A stretch of 64,000 bases of DNA from JAWVFM01 sp963841455 (lineage in GTDB: Bacteria > Actinomycetota > Thermoleophilia > Solirubrobacterales > 70-9). The stretch lies in assembly GCA_963841455.1 (NCBI GenBank), contig CAWJCU010000002.1, positions 62,001 through 126,000 on the forward strand. The letters run 5' to 3'. Shown here in pieces: positions 1 through 7,643 of the stretch (its first letter is position 1; each line of letters opens with the position of its first letter). Below the pieces are notes generated by a model, which was not told the origin of the DNA, made no database searches, and worked only from the letters and a program-made list of their open reading frames with translations. Position numbers and translations under genes: made by a program.

Positions 1-138
1 GACCATGCCGCCGTCATCCACGAGGGGCGGGTGCTGGCGAACGGCCCGGCCACGGAGGTGTTCGAGTCGAGCGAGCCTGTCTCGCGCCAGCTCGTGACCG
101 GCGCCGCGAGCGGGCCGATCCGCCTCCGGGACGTCTAA
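1..138 (+). CDS. ABC transporter ATP-binding subunit, MlaF/Mce-type (C-terminal end only)
   Basis: Forty-five codons are open from the first base of the window and end at TAA. They encode the last part of an ABC ATPase, after the H-loop: a stretch of the form VIHEGRVLANGP followed by EVF. Similar tails close most importer-type ATPases. The terminal GPI shortly before the stop is typical of MlaF/Ttg2A-like ATPases that work with MlaE permeases and Mce-domain substrate-binding proteins in lipid transport. Walker motifs lie outside the window, so the subfamily is an inference from the tail alone. Confidence 0.7.
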   Translation, partial: DHAAVIHEGRVLANGPATEVFESSEPVSRQLVTGAASGPIRLRDV

Positions 139-145
139 CGGCGCT

Positions 146-952
146 CTAGTACCAGTGCGAGGCGGGGTCGCGCGGCGGCTCGCGCACGTCACCCGCGATG
201 TCGCCAAGCAGGTCCGGGTCGTCGCGGCCGAGCTCCCAAAGGAGGTCGTCCAGGACCGGCGGGCTGACGCCCGCCTCGACGGCGAGCGCCTTGAAGGCCG
301 CCCGAGTCGCCGGCCGCACCTCGTCGATGCTCCCCGGTTCCACGAGACCGGCGCGCATCGCGAGCCGCATCAGCACGTTGTCGGCGCACACCTCCCAGGC
401 CTCGGGGTCGGCGACGGAGAGCCAGCCGCGGCGCTCGGCGATCTTGGCGAACAGGAACGCCTTCTTGGCCAGCGGATCGCCGTAGGCCTCGCTATCGGCC
501 AGCCGCGCCACCAGCCCGCCCGGCCCGTCGAGGCGCCCCTCGGCGGCGTCGACTAGGACCGCGGCGTTTCCGGCGTAGTCGGCCACGAGGTGCTCGGAGA
601 GGTCGCGCCAGAGGGCCGCGCGGACCTCAGCGCCGCCCACGGTCTCGGGGCCGATCCGAAAAATCGCCGCCACGCGCTCAGGATCGACCTCGAGAAGCGC
701 CGAGGCCGTCAGCAGGCCGGGCTCGCGCCGCGCCGCGAGAAGCCCGACCTCCCACATGAGCGCGCTGCCGCTGAACGGGCCCTTCCCGCCAACGAGGTAG
801 CGGTCGCGGTAGCCGGTGCGGTGGTCGACCGCGCAGAGGAAGATCGCTGCGTCGGGGTCGGGGACGTGGGCGAAGTCGGGAGGGCGATAGGAGCTCGCGA
901 GCTCGCGCACGCGCGATGAGGCCGCCTCCAAAACCGAAGCGGCCCGCATCAT
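146..952 (-). CDS. Hypothetical protein, soluble, all-helical by composition
   Basis: The 268-codon reading frame has actinobacterial composition and no signal peptide or membrane segment. It is rich in helix-forming Ala/Leu/Glu, with a conserved-looking N-terminal block (AIFLCAVDHRTGYRDRYLVG) and a central block ending GDPLAKKAFLFAKI. The second half (DNVLMRLAMRAGLV followed by the helix of the DDLLWELGRDDPDLL block) loosely recalls HhH-GPD/iron-sulfur-loop or queuosine-salvage-type helical enzymes, but I cannot assign it. Its two in-frame ATG codons sit in the centre of a perfect palindrome (937-963), so the true start may be further in, for example the GTG at VRELASSYRP. It is convergent with the ABC gene and downstream of cysM on the same strand. 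Confidence 0.75.
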   Translation of the reverse strand: MMRAASVLEAASSRVRELASSYRPPDFAHVPDPDAAIFLCAVDHRTGYRDRYLVGGKGPFSGSALMWEVGLLAARREPGLLTASALLEVDPERVAAIFRIGPETVGGAEVRAALWRDLSEHLVADYAGNAAVLVDAAEGRLDGPGGLVARLADSEAYGDPLAKKAFLFAKIAERRGWLSVADPEAWEVCADNVLMRLAMRAGLVEPGSIDEVRPATRAAFKALAVEAGVSPPVLDDLLWELGRDDPDLLGDIAGDVREPPRDPASHWY

Positions 953-963
953 GCGGGCCGCTT
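937..963 (-). terminator. Perfect 13-bp palindrome between cysM and the next gene; hairpin terminator or start-codon-occluding hairpin
   Basis: Arms 937-949 (AAGCGGCCCGCAT) and 951-963 are exact reverse complements around one base. Read on the minus strand the hairpin lies about 120 nt after the cysM stop and is followed by CGGTTTT, resembling a rho-independent terminator. The same centre contains both ATG codons at which the downstream 268-codon gene could begin, so it could instead mask that start. Confidence 0.55.
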
Positions 964-1079
964 GGAAGACTCCCCGTCGCAGCGGGGGTGATTGGCAACC
1001 GGCATGTTAGGTGCCAGGGCGGCTACCGCAAAGCGGGGTGGACGTATGTACGAGCGCGGCGCCCGGCCAGGGGCGCCCC

Positions 1080-2045
1080 TCACCACCAAACCGTCGAATC
1101 GATGCCCTCGAGCTCCTCCAGCGGCTTCGTGTAGACGCCGGACGACAGGTACTTCCAGCCGTCGTCGGGCGCGATGAAGACCACGTTTCCGGCCTCGAGC
1201 TCGCCGGCGATCCGGACGGCGATCGCGGCGACGGCGCCCGTCGACACGCCGGCGAACAGGCCCTCGTCGGCGAGCAGGCGCTTCGTCCACACGATCGCGT
1301 CGCTGTTGGAGACCATGATCTTCCGGTCCAGCAGCGAGATGTCGATGATCGGCGGGATGAACCCGTCGTCCAGCGAGCGCAGGCCCTGGACCAGCTCGCC
1401 CTGCATCGGCTCGGCGGCGACGATCTTCGTCTCGGGGTCGTTCTCCCGCAGGCGCCGGCCGACGCCCATCAGCGTTCCGCCGGTGCCGAGACCGGCGACG
1501 AACGCGGCCACCTCGTCGAGCTCGTCGAGGATCTCGACCGCGGTCCCGTCGTAGTGGGCTCGAGGGTTGGCGTCGTTGCCGTACTGATAGGGCATGTAGA
1601 GCGACGAGTCGGCAGCCGCCAGCTCGAGGGCCATCTCGACTGCACCGTTGGAGCCCTTGGCACCCTCCGAACAGACGATCTCGGCGCCGTACATCCGGAG
1701 GAGCTGGGTGCGCTCCTCGGTGACGTTGTCGGGCATGACGACCCGCAGCGGATATCCCTTGCGGCGGCAGATCATCGCCAGCGAGATCCCGGTGTTGCCC
1801 GAGGTCGGCTCGAGGATCGTCTGCCCAGGCTCGACCGCGCCGGAGGCCTCGGCCGACTCGATCATCGAGCGCGCCACGCGGTCCTTCACCGAGCCGGTGG
1901 GGTTGTGTCCCTCGAGCTTGGCGAACAGTCGCACCCCCTCGCGGGGAGAGAGGGTCGGAAGCTCGACCAGCGGCGTGTTGCCGATCGATTGGACGACGTC
2001 GCCGTAGCGGCCGCCGCACGGACGGTTGACCGTCGGCTCGAGCAC
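1080..2045 (-). CDS. cysM: O-phosphoserine/CysO-dependent cysteine synthase CysM
   Basis: This is a PLP-dependent fold-type II enzyme of 321 residues that makes cysteine by adding sulfide, or a carrier-bound thiocarboxylate, to an activated serine. Visible motifs are SIGNTPLVEL at the N terminus, the PLP lysine in NPTGSVKDR, the substrate loop EPTSGNTGIS and the phosphate-binding GLGTGGTLMG. Similarity runs the whole length of the mycobacterial CysM type, including the C-terminal DDGWKYLSSG block and the short tail ending in Trp-Trp. That type uses O-phosphoserine and the sulfur carrier CysO, and a CysO-like gene lies at 24.5-24.8 kb. The GTG at 2045 gives the family length; longer in-frame extensions run into the divergent TetR gene. 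The substrate preference is inferred from the family. Confidence 0.92.
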   Translation of the reverse strand: MLEPTVNRPCGGRYGDVVQSIGNTPLVELPTLSPREGVRLFAKLEGHNPTGSVKDRVARSMIESAEASGAVEPGQTILEPTSGNTGISLAMICRRKGYPLRVVMPDNVTEERTQLLRMYGAEIVCSEGAKGSNGAVEMALELAAADSSLYMPYQYGNDANPRAHYDGTAVEILDELDEVAAFVAGLGTGGTLMGVGRRLRENDPETKIVAAEPMQGELVQGLRSLDDGFIPPIIDISLLDRKIMVSNSDAIVWTKRLLADEGLFAGVSTGAVAAIAVRIAGELEAGNVVFIAPDDGWKYLSSGVYTKPLEELEGIDSTVWW

Positions 2046-2105
2046 TATCGAAAGTGTAGTGATGGGCGGCGCCCGCAGGCCCCGCAACCTGCCAACATCG
2101 CGGCC

Positions 2106-2726
2106 GTGGCGGCATCGCGCCAGACCACCGAGGCGCGCCGCGACACCCGCCAGGCGATCGTGGTGGCGGCCGCGAGCGCTATCGCCCGCAGCGGCGTTCG
2201 AGGGATGCGGATCGAGGCGGTGGCCGAGGCCGCCGACGTCTCCCCCGCGCTCCTCTACTACCACTTCGAATCGCGCGCCGGCGTCGTTCGCGCCGCGCTC
2301 GAGCACGCGAGCGAGCAGGCGCCCTCCACCGCACTGCGGGGGGCCAACACGGGACGGGCCGCCGGCGCCACCGGCTACGAGGCACTCGAAACGGCCCTGC
2401 TCGGCGAGCTCGAGGACGACGACGCCGTTCGGGAGGCGGCGATCGTCTGGGGCGAGGTGAGCGCCTCTGCCGTGTTCGACCCCGACCTTCGCGGCGCGGT
2501 GAGGAAGGTGACAGAGGACTGGAGGGCCGAGGTCTCCGAGACCATCCGGGCCGGCATCAACGACGGGTCGGTGCGGGAGGGGATCGCCCCGGACATCGCG
2601 GCGGACGCGCTCATCTCGCTCGTCGACGGGCTGTGCACGCGCTGGCTCGCCGGCGCGATCGACCGCGACGCCGCCCAGCGGCTGCTCCGCGAGGCGCTCG
2701 AGCGGTCGATCCGGCGCAGCCCGTGA
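2106..2726 (+). CDS. TetR-family transcriptional regulator
   Basis: The 206-residue protein has an N-terminal TetR helix-turn-helix: AIVVAAASAIARSGVRGMRI, then VAEAADVSPALLYYHFESR, the usual recognition-helix signature with LYYHF. A helical C-terminal ligand and dimerisation domain follows. I chose the GTG at 2106 because it places the DNA-binding domain about 15 residues from the start; the open frame upstream overlaps cysM antisense. It is divergently transcribed from cysM with about 60 bp between, so it may control cysM or the following amino-acid importer, but no operator is obvious. Confidence 0.88.
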   Translation: MAASRQTTEARRDTRQAIVVAAASAIARSGVRGMRIEAVAEAADVSPALLYYHFESRAGVVRAALEHASEQAPSTALRGANTGRAAGATGYEALETALLGELEDDDAVREAAIVWGEVSASAVFDPDLRGAVRKVTEDWRAEVSETIRAGINDGSVREGIAPDIAADALISLVDGLCTRWLAGAIDRDAAQRLLREALERSIRRSP

Positions 2727-2791
2727 GAGCGCGTTAGGGTTCGCGGAGGCGCACCAGGAAGGGCGCCGCCGCCATTACCGAGGAGGAGAAC

Positions 2792-3745
2792 ATGAGGGGC
2801 ACACTCAGCAGGCTGTTCGTGGGGGCCATCGTCGCGGTCGCCATCGTGGCCGCCGCGGGCTGCGGATCGAGCAACGACAACTCGACGTCGAGCAGCGGCG
2901 GCGGAGGGGGCGGCAACGCCGCGAACCTGACGGCGACGCCGGGCATCAACCTGTCCGAGGACAAGGCGATCTCGGCAAAGGTGCCGAGCGACGTGAAGTC
3001 GGCCGGCACCCTGACGGTCGCGACCGACCCGACCTACGCGCCGGACGAGTTCATCAAGCCGAACAGCAGCGAGATCATCGGGATGGACGTCGACATGGCG
3101 AACGCCCTCGCGCAGGTCATGGGCCTCAAGGCCGACGTCAAGAACGCGACCTTCGACAGCATCATCCCTGGGCTGGCGGCAGGCAAGTTCGACCTCGGGA
3201 TGTCGTCGTTCACGGTCACGAAGGAGCGCGAGAAGACGGTCGACTTCGTCACCTACCTCTCCGCCGGAAGCTCGTTCTACGTGAAGGCCGACGGGGGTCC
3301 TGACATCCAGACGCTCGACGATCTCTGCGGCCACAGCGTCGCAATCGAACGCGGAACCATCCAGGCAACCGACGCGACGAACCAGGACAAGAAGTGCAAG
3401 GCCGCCGGCCAGGGCGGCGTCGACTCGCAGGTCTTCCCCGACCAGAACGGCGCCAACCTGGCGATCTCGAGCGGTCGCGCCGAGGTCGGCATCGCCGACT
3501 CGCCGGTCGCCGCGTACATCGTCGAGCAGTCGGGCGGGCAGTTCAAGCTGTCGGGCAAGTCGTATGACAGCGCCCCCTACGGCATCGCCATCCCGCAGGA
3601 CAGCGGCCTGACCGACCCGGTCGCGGCGGCGATGCAGAAGGTCATCGACGACGGCGCGTACGGGAAGATCCTGGCGTACTGGGGGCTCGACCAGAGCGCG
3701 ATCTCGAAGGTAGAGGTCAACCCGACCAACGTGCCGGCCTCGTAG
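2792..3745 (+). CDS. Amino-acid ABC transporter substrate-binding lipoprotein (SBP family 3)
   Basis: A 317-residue lipoprotein that captures a polar amino acid outside the membrane. The N terminus is a lipoprotein signal peptide with lipobox AAAGC (Cys at about 24), followed by a Ser/Gly linker. The SBP_bac_3 domain fills residues about 70-305: GTLTVATDPTYAPDEF at its start, IGMDVDMANALAQVMG, then FTVTKEREKTVDFV and the hinge-region block SVAIERGTIQATDA. A strong ribosome site (gaggaggag, 3 nt before ATG) is present. It is the first gene of a three-gene importer operon with the permease 34 bp downstream. The exact substrate cannot be told from sequence. Confidence 0.95.
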   Translation: MRGTLSRLFVGAIVAVAIVAAAGCGSSNDNSTSSSGGGGGGNAANLTATPGINLSEDKAISAKVPSDVKSAGTLTVATDPTYAPDEFIKPNSSEIIGMDVDMANALAQVMGLKADVKNATFDSIIPGLAAGKFDLGMSSFTVTKEREKTVDFVTYLSAGSSFYVKADGGPDIQTLDDLCGHSVAIERGTIQATDATNQDKKCKAAGQGGVDSQVFPDQNGANLAISSGRAEVGIADSPVAAYIVEQSGGQFKLSGKSYDSAPYGIAIPQDSGLTDPVAAAMQKVIDDGAYGKILAYWGLDQSAISKVEVNPTNVPAS

Positions 3746-3779
3746 TCGCAGGTAGGCGAACGCAGCAAGCCGAGGGAAG

Positions 3780-4763
3780 GTGGAAGCGGCAACCGGCGTA
3801 GGCAAGCCGGAACCGCCGGGAGAGATCCAGGCGGTCCCGGTGCGCCACCCCGGCCGCTGGATCGCGGCGGGGATCGTCCTGATCCTCATCGTCGTGATCG
3901 TCAATTCGGTCGCGACGAACCCCCGCTTCGAGTGGAACGTCGTCGGCGATTTCCTCGGCAACCAGCAGATCATCGACGGGCTCGTGCTCACGCTCGAGCT
4001 CACGGTGGTCTCGATGGTGATCGGCGTCGTCCTCGGCGTCCTCCTGGCGCTGATGCGGCTGTCGGCGAACCCATTGCTCTCGAGCGCAAGCTGGTTCTAC
4101 ATCTGGCTACTGCGCGGAACGCCGGTGCTCGTTCAGATCCTGCTCTGGAACAACATCGCCGCGCTCTATCCGTCCATCGACCTGGGCATCCCGTTCGGCC
4201 CGTCGTTCGTGCACTTGAACGCGAACGACTTCATCACGCCCTTCGTCGCCGGCATGCTCGCCCTGGGCCTCAACGAGGGCGCCTACATGTCGGAGATCGT
4301 GCGGGCCGGGATCATCTCCGTCGACGAGGGGCAGACCGAGGCGGCGCACGCTCTCGGGATGACGCGGCTGCAGACGATGAGGCGGATCGTCCTCCCGCAG
4401 GCGATGCGGGTGATCATCCCGCCGACCGGCAACGAGACGATCTCGATGCTGAAGACCACGTCGCTGGTCGCCTTCGTCGCCATCAACGACCTCCTCTACT
4501 CCGCGCAGCAGATCTACTCGGTGAACTACAAGACGATCCCGCTTCTGCTCGTCGCCAGCATCTGGTACCTCGCCGTGACGTCGGTGCTTTCGGTCGGCCA
4601 GTACTACATCGAACGCTATTACGGCCGCGGCAGCTCGCGACAGGCCCAGGCGCCGACGCTGATCGGGCGGATCCGCCAGAACTTCTGGCCCAAGCACGCG
4701 AAGGTCGAGCTCCCGCCGGACGACGGGCCCGAGCTGCCGAAGCTTCCGGAGGACCACCGATGA
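3780..4763 (+). CDS. Amino-acid ABC transporter permease, HisM/PAAT type
   Basis: The 327-residue inner-membrane subunit of the importer. There is an N-terminal hydrophobic segment (residues about 21-42), then a BPD_transp_1 domain with five to six helices. The cytoplasmic EAA loop that docks with the ATPase is clear: EAAHALGMTRLQTMRRIVLP, followed by QAMRVIIPPTGNE. WLLRGTPVLVQI is the conserved PAAT-family periplasmic stretch. The C-terminal ~45 residues are hydrophilic and proline-rich. The GTG start has a good Shine-Dalgarno sequence (gagggaag). Its TGA overlaps the ATG of the ATPase gene (ATGA), so the two are probably translationally coupled. Confidence 0.94.
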   Translation: MEAATGVGKPEPPGEIQAVPVRHPGRWIAAGIVLILIVVIVNSVATNPRFEWNVVGDFLGNQQIIDGLVLTLELTVVSMVIGVVLGVLLALMRLSANPLLSSASWFYIWLLRGTPVLVQILLWNNIAALYPSIDLGIPFGPSFVHLNANDFITPFVAGMLALGLNEGAYMSEIVRAGIISVDEGQTEAAHALGMTRLQTMRRIVLPQAMRVIIPPTGNETISMLKTTSLVAFVAINDLLYSAQQIYSVNYKTIPLLLVASIWYLAVTSVLSVGQYYIERYYGRGSSRQAQAPTLIGRIRQNFWPKHAKVELPPDDGPELPKLPEDHR

Positions 4764-5530
4764 GCGAACCGATGATCAAGGCCGAGCAGGTCCGCAAGAG
4801 CTTCGGAACTCTGGAGGTGTTGAAGGGAATCTCGCTCGAGGTTGCGCCGAAGGAGGTCATGTGCCTGCTCGGCCCGTCCGGCTCGGGAAAGTCCACCTTC
4901 CTGCGCTGCGTGAACCACCTCGAGAACATCGATGGCGGGCGCCTCTCGGTTGACGGCCAGTTCGTCGGCTATCGAGAGCACAAGAACAAGCTCTACGAGC
5001 AGCGGGATTCGGAGATCGCCAAGAGCCGCTCTGAGATCGGCATGGTCTTCCAGCGCTTCAACCTCTTCCCGCACAAGACGGCGATCCAGAACGTGATCGA
5101 GGCACCCGTGCTGGTCAAGAAGGTCCACAAGAAGGAGGCGATCGAGCGCGGGCGCGAGATCCTGCACCGCGTCGGGCTCGCCGACAAGCTCGACGAGTAC
5201 CCGGCTCGCCTATCGGGTGGGCAGCAGCAGCGTGTGGCGATCGCCAGAGCGCTTGCCATGGACCCGAAGCTGATGCTGTTCGACGAACCGACCTCGGCCC
5301 TCGACCCCGAGCTGGTCAAGGAGGTCCTCGACGTGATGCGCGACCTCGCGAAGTCGGGAATGACGATGGTGGCCGTCACTCACGAGCTGGCCTTCGCGCG
5401 CGACGTCGCCGATCGGGTCGTCTTCATGGACGGTGGCGTCGTCGTCGAGGAGGGGCCGCCGGCGAGCCTCCTCGACAACCCCCAACACGAGCGCACGAAG
5501 CGCTTCCTCGGGCTCGTTCTCAAGCATTGA
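4760..5530 (+). CDS. Amino-acid ABC transporter ATP-binding protein, GlnQ-like
   Basis: The 256-residue ATPase that powers the importer. It has Walker A GPSGSGKST, Q-loop in MVFQRFNLFPH, signature LSGGQQQRVAIARAL, Walker B LMLFDEPTSALDPEL and the H-loop histidine in VAVTHELAFA. The insert around residues 75-92 (YREHKNKLYEQRDSEIAKS) is longer than in GlnQ and resembles the subgroup with histidine/lysine/ornithine-like systems. The gene overlaps the permease by four bases, and its own TGA overlaps the TTG start of the next glycosyltransferase. A single transcript may therefore run into the glycan locus. Confidence 0.95.
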   Translation: MSEPMIKAEQVRKSFGTLEVLKGISLEVAPKEVMCLLGPSGSGKSTFLRCVNHLENIDGGRLSVDGQFVGYREHKNKLYEQRDSEIAKSRSEIGMVFQRFNLFPHKTAIQNVIEAPVLVKKVHKKEAIERGREILHRVGLADKLDEYPARLSGGQQQRVAIARALAMDPKLMLFDEPTSALDPELVKEVLDVMRDLAKSGMTMVAVTHELAFARDVADRVVFMDGGVVVEEGPPASLLDNPQHERTKRFLGLVLKH

Positions 5531-6426
5531 GCAAGAGCAGCCTCGACGTCGCGATAGTCGCCTACCGATGCGAGGCGATGCTGCGCGACTGCCTCACCTC
5601 GCTAGCCGCGCACACACCGACTGAGCCGATATCCGTTCACGTCGTCGACAACGCCTCGGGCGACGGCACCGCCGACATGGTCGAGGCGGAGTTCGCAGAC
5701 GTGAAGCTCACCCGGGCAAGCGGCAACCTCGGCTTCGCCGCGGCGACCAACCTCGCGATCAGGGCGGGGCGCGCGCCTCACGTCCTGGTCCTGAACCCCG
5801 ACACGCGCGTGACCGCGGGCGCGCTCGACGCGCTCCTCGCCCTCATGGAGCGCGAGCCCGGCGTGGGCGTCTGCGGCCCGCGCCTCGAGCTGCCCGACGG
5901 CAGCTTCGACCACGCAGCGCGCCGCGGCTTCCCGACCCCGCTCTCGGCGCTGGGCCACTTCACGGGGGTCGGCCGGCGCCGCGAGAGCGGGCCGCTCGCC
6001 GCCTACCGGGCCCCGGACGTCGAGTCGGGCCCCGTCGACGCCGTGAACGGGGCCTGCATGCTGCTGCGCCGCTCCGCGCTCGAAGAGGTGGGTCTCTTCG
6101 ACGAGGGCTACTGGATGTACATGGAGGACCTGGACCTCTGCTACCGCTTTCGCGAGGCGGGCTGGGCGACGTGGTACGAGCCCGCGGTGACGGTGGTCCA
6201 CGTCAAGGCCGGGACCAGCGGGCCAATCCGGGGCCCGAGGCTCAACTACGCCTTTCACTACGGGATGTACCGTTTCTACCGCCGGCACTACGCCGGGCAT
6301 CGAAATCCATTTGTGAACGCGGCGGTCTACGGCGGGATCGGGCTCAAGCTGGGCGCGAGCCTGGCGCGCGCGCAGTTCAGTCGTCGAGCCCGACGGCGCG
6401 AAGCTCCGGGCCAAGCTCGCGGCTGA
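5527..6426 (+). CDS. Family 2 glycosyltransferase (rhamnosyltransferase-like)
   Basis: The 299-residue GT-A enzyme transfers a nucleotide-activated sugar to a growing surface glycan. It has VAIVAYRCEAMLRDCL and VVDNASGDGT at the N terminus, the NLGFAAATNLAI block, the metal-binding LNPDTRV and the acceptor-site motif FDEGYWMYMEDLDLCYRFRE, all typical of the WbbL-like GT2 subgroup. No membrane segment is evident. The start is TTG, overlapping the stop of the ABC ATPase. It converges on the sulfotransferase gene and overlaps it tail to tail by about 50 bp. Confidence 0.93.
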   Translation: MSKSSLDVAIVAYRCEAMLRDCLTSLAAHTPTEPISVHVVDNASGDGTADMVEAEFADVKLTRASGNLGFAAATNLAIRAGRAPHVLVLNPDTRVTAGALDALLALMEREPGVGVCGPRLELPDGSFDHAARRGFPTPLSALGHFTGVGRRRESGPLAAYRAPDVESGPVDAVNGACMLLRRSALEEVGLFDEGYWMYMEDLDLCYRFREAGWATWYEPAVTVVHVKAGTSGPIRGPRLNYAFHYGMYRFYRRHYAGHRNPFVNAAVYGGIGLKLGASLARAQFSRRARRREAPGQARG

Positions 6427-7579
6427 ACCGCTCGGCGATCGCCGGGTCGAGCTCGGCTCGCCAGCGCCCGGCGCCGACGTCCGCGGCGGAGGCGTGCCGC
6501 GCCGCGAGCGCCTCGGCGGCCAGCGAGTCCGGGGCCATCTCGACGTCGAGATGCTCGCCGAGCCGGCGCGCGACGGCGCCGAGGTCGCCCGCCAGCTCCT
6601 CGAAGCGGATGACCGGCACCGTGCCCTCGTCGAGCAGGCCGGCGATCCACTGCAGGCGGCCCCGGTGCCGGGCGAGGACCCCTTCGAGGCGATCGACACG
6701 CGCCCACTGGGCGTTGATCCCGACGCTCGTCGAAGGCTCCTTGTCCTCGTACGCCGACATCGATACCTCGACGTCGCGGGGGTCGCGGAGGAGGACGATC
6801 GTCTCCACCGGGGGCAGCTCGCGCTCGTCGACGAGCCAGGTGTTGCCGTGCTTCTCGGCCGAGTAGCGCGGCCTCTCTCCGCCCGCCGCCACGGCGCGCT
6901 CGACCGCGCGGCTCGAGAGCTCGCCCCAGACGAGCTCGAACGCCCGGCGCGAGATCGCCGCCCGGTCCGGGCCCGCCTCGAAGAGCTCGCGCGGAAGCCA
7001 CGGGGGCGGACCGAGCAGCGCGGAGTGGTCCTCCTGCCAGAGCGAGACCACGTCCTCCTTGCGCCACAGCGCCGCCGGCCAGTCCTCGCGCCCGAGCAGC
7101 CGCGCCCAGCGCCACACGTAGGTGAAGTAGTGGCGCTCGTAGGGGTACGTCTCCTCGACGACGATCTGCGGCGAGGTCGCCAGCAGGGCCATCATCAGGG
7201 TGCTGCCGTCGCGGCCGAAGCTGTCGACCAGGATCGGCGTCAGCCAATCCGTCGAGGGCACAGCGGCGCCCGGCTTCCATGCCGGCGCACGCGGGCGGAG
7301 GCGGCTTCGCACCGACCACGCGAGCTCCGACCCCGAGAGGGGCGGCGCGAGCCGGGTCGGCCGGGTCGCGGAGCGCCGTCGCCTCGGGAACCGCACGCGA
7401 AGGCGGCGAAGACGCCGCTCGACGATCGACCGCGCCGTGCGCGACGGGCCCACGATTGGCCCGACCGGAGAGAGCTCCACCTGCTCGAGCTCGGAGCGAA
7501 GGCGGAGGCGCTCCGCGTCGACCGCGGCGAGCTCTCGCTGCAGGCGGTCGAGCTCCTCGTTCGCGGAGTCAGCGGCCAC
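6377..7579 (-). CDS. Sulfotransferase-family protein with N-terminal coiled-coil
   Basis: The 400-residue protein begins with a charged, Leu/Glu/Arg-rich helix (residues about 1-35, coiled-coil-like) and a basic linker. A PAPS-dependent sulfotransferase domain covers residues about 115-395. VDSFGRDGSTLMMALLATSP is the 5'-phosphosulfate loop region, and VLLRDPRDVEVSM is the 3'-phosphate-binding motif. In this setting it probably sulfates a surface polysaccharide or glycolipid. It lies between two plus-strand glycosyltransferase genes and is divergent from the WsaF-like gene. The sugar acceptor is unknown, and the catalytic base is not certain from sequence alone. Confidence 0.85.
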   Translation of the reverse strand: MAADSANEELDRLQRELAAVDAERLRLRSELEQVELSPVGPIVGPSRTARSIVERRLRRLRVRFPRRRRSATRPTRLAPPLSGSELAWSVRSRLRPRAPAWKPGAAVPSTDWLTPILVDSFGRDGSTLMMALLATSPQIVVEETYPYERHYFTYVWRWARLLGREDWPAALWRKEDVVSLWQEDHSALLGPPPWLPRELFEAGPDRAAISRRAFELVWGELSSRAVERAVAAGGERPRYSAEKHGNTWLVDERELPPVETIVLLRDPRDVEVSMSAYEDKEPSTSVGINAQWARVDRLEGVLARHRGRLQWIAGLLDEGTVPVIRFEELAGDLGAVARRLGEHLDVEMAPDSLAAEALAARHASAADVGAGRWRAELDPAIAERFSRELGPELRAVGLDD

Positions 7580-7643
7580 GCCGCGATGCTAGTGGTGCCT
7601 CGGTCGCGGGGCCGCCGCCGGACGGTCGGGATATCGTGGCCGC

